Shown: positions 51,756-52,635 of the stretch, piece by piece
How the letters are laid out: every line of letters starts with the position of its first letter
Numbering within the stretch: position 1 is the stretch's first letter
From: Peptostreptococcaceae bacterium
GTDB taxonomy: Bacteria; Bacillota; Clostridia; Peptostreptococcales; Anaerovoracaceae
Direction: 5' to 3'
Assembly (NCBI GenBank): GCA_016650175.1
Contig: JAENWG010000008.1
Span: 1-52,635 of the forward strand
Length of the DNA: 52,635 nt
The notes under the pieces: generated by a model
Database searches by the model: none
Told to the model about the DNA's origin: nothing
The model's input: only the letters and a program-made list of their open reading frames with translations
Program-made: the position numbers and the translations under genes

Positions 51756-51791
51756 CTTATATGCAGTGCTACTCACTACTACTACTACTAC
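51756..51791 (-). promoter_or_regulatory. Possible PadR operon promoter with a triplet repeat
   Basis: Minus strand TATAAG (51761-51756) could be a -10; the matching -35 position lies inside five copies of an ACT/AGT triplet (51775-51791). The repeat is directly visible; its role as promoter is a guess. Confidence 0.3.
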
Positions 51792-52059
51792 ACAGTATCA
51801 CATATTAGCAAGGTTGTAAAGAGGTATATTTTTGAGGAACCAAAACATCTCCATAATTAATATATTCAAGCATTCCATTATGATTAAGAGTACGGTACTC
51901 AGTCTTTGCTGTTTTGCAAATGAATTGCATCAATCTATGAAGACAAGTCAACCATGGAATCCAACTGCAGCCTAATAATAGTTGTAAATACACAAAAATC
52001 AAGGCATTTTACGTAATTGTACCGTAATATGCCTTGCTCTATTATATTAAATCCGATTT
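51792..52059. other. Region with unidentified coding-like remnants
   Basis: No intact gene is supported. On the minus strand, short frames such as FICKTAKTEYRTLNHNGMLE followed by YINYGDVLVPQ (about 51810-51930) look protein-like, but I cannot name a family. The plus strand 51998-52035 contains CAAGGCATTTTACGTAAT and its inverse near 52018-52037 (ATTGTACCGTAATATGCCTTG), an imperfect inverted repeat that could be a transcript end or an element end. Confidence 0.35.
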
Positions 52060-52325
52060 TTACAGATTATGTAAATCCCTTGGGATGATTGCCTCGTGGC
52101 TGTTTTCCACAGAATACTGAGGCACAATCTCGCTATTAATAACTCACTTCTTTTCAAGAAAATCAATGGCATAGGTCTTTTGAAGCAAAGCATCGCCGAC
52201 GTATTTCTCGTTTTGAAGCATCTTTTTTACGGTCTCTGGTCTCCACTTCGGAAGCCCGCTTCTGTCAATATTCCATCAACCTCCAGTCCTTTACAAATAT
52301 CTTTGCATATAGAGTAGGAATTTGA
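52060..52325 (-). pseudogene. Large serine recombinase fragment, frameshifted and stopped
   Basis: The minus strand codes KDICKGLEVDGILTEAG in one frame, then after a frameshift GLPKWRPETVKKMLQNEKYV, GDALLQKTYAIDFLEKK, a TGA stop, and VINSEIVPQYSVENSHEAII. This is the zinc-ribbon-side region of large serine recombinases (Tn4451 TnpX type: NEKYxGDALLQKTYxVDFL, VPQYYVENSHEAII). Both ends of the gene are missing, so it is dead. It marks the edge of a former mobile element beside the GC-rich PadR operon. Confidence 0.8.
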
Positions 52326-52330
52326 TGCAA

Positions 52331-52597
52331 TTATGGTCGCTTGACATCGTCTGACGGTGACGGAATTATGCCCAGACCTTTAATCAGCGTTTCTCCTCCT
52401 TCACATGTTCCAGTGAAGATATTTAAATTGTTGCTTAAAAAATAGGTCTCTAAAGCTCCTTTAGGCCGCAAGTGATCAAAAGGTACAAGATATTTGTACG
52501 TTGTGGTTGTGATTTTTTCATTGTCTGCTCCAGCTGTTCCCATCAAACCAAATACTGCGCACCTCGTCGCATAACTGGGCATTGGCGGGCACTCCAA
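52331..52597 (-). CDS. Unidentified frame at the window edge
   Basis: An 88-residue frame (TTYKYLVPFDHLRPKGALET, NNLNIFTGTCEGGETLIKGL). An alternative frame upstream reads GGKTWAKFDLDLVWSARQ up to the window end. No family recognised. It may be a remnant of a mobile-element gene cut by the window; coding is uncertain. Confidence 0.3.
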   Translation of the reverse strand: MECPPMPSYATRCAVFGLMGTAGADNEKITTTTYKYLVPFDHLRPKGALETYFLSNNLNIFTGTCEGGETLIKGLGIIPSPSDDVKRP

Positions 52598-52635
52598 ACC
52601 AGGTCTAAATCAAACTTTGCCCACGTTTTGCCGCC

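Overview
The window is AT-rich DNA from a low-GC anaerobic Bacillota bacterium, most likely a member of Clostridia. The signs are AGGAGG-type ribosome sites, an ISLre2/UPF0236 insertion sequence, many GGDEF/HD-GYP proteins, DUF1566 and DUF2202 lipoproteins, and a complex I-like membrane complex. Nearly every gene lies on the minus strand; the only clear plus-strand gene is the DUF2202 lipoprotein at 47.9 kb. No rRNA, tRNA or CRISPR array was recognised.

Layout. 0-3 kb: the 5' end of a group II intron (cut by the window edge) placed directly after the terminator of a UPF0316 membrane protein, then an ABC exporter. 3.1-10.5 kb: a six-gene operon for a membrane-bound complex I / group 4 hydrogenase relative. 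Its large subunit has lost all [NiFe] ligand cysteines, so it fits an Ehr-type (energy-converting hydrogenase-related) complex and not a hydrogenase. It has its own terminator and a near-perfect promoter. 11-20.5 kb: DEAD-box helicase, two c-di-GMP enzymes (one with five 63-bp tandem repeats coding a coiled coil), a complete IS with a 9-bp target duplication, a DUF4256 protein, a Smr-like membrane protein and a YihY protein. 20.5-24.4 kb: ABC transporter with a PLDc_N partner, old yellow enzyme and nitroreductase.

24.4-45 kb is an accessory region. It holds a three-gene XRE / ImmA-IrrE peptidase / PIN module bracketed by about 290-bp direct repeats, a two-domain DUF1566 lipoprotein, a SWIM protein, an orphan antitoxin, DUF6429, a DUF6933-pRiA4b protein, a class II Fic protein, a DUF362-ferredoxin protein and a PASTA protein. 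A defence-like stretch follows: NERD-HRDC nuclease, SF1 helicase-DUF2726 nuclease, beta-flower protein, ParB-like protein, GIY-YIG-DUF2075 helicase, MazG-like pyrophosphohydrolase and XRE regulator. Gene decay is common here. Two genes are stopped by single in-frame TGA codons, and 3'-end scraps of DUF1566 and Fic genes lie between intact genes.

45-52.6 kb: a second UPF0316 paralogue, an acyl-carrier-like protein without its serine, a GNAT acetyltransferase, the DUF2202 lipoprotein, and a visibly GC-richer PadR-DUF1048-DUF1048-ABC operon. That operon lies between mobile-element debris: an rRNA methylase 3'-end scrap with a 13-bp repeat on one side and a broken serine recombinase on the other. 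This suggests acquisition by transfer. All functional statements rest on motif recognition by eye; no database search was run.
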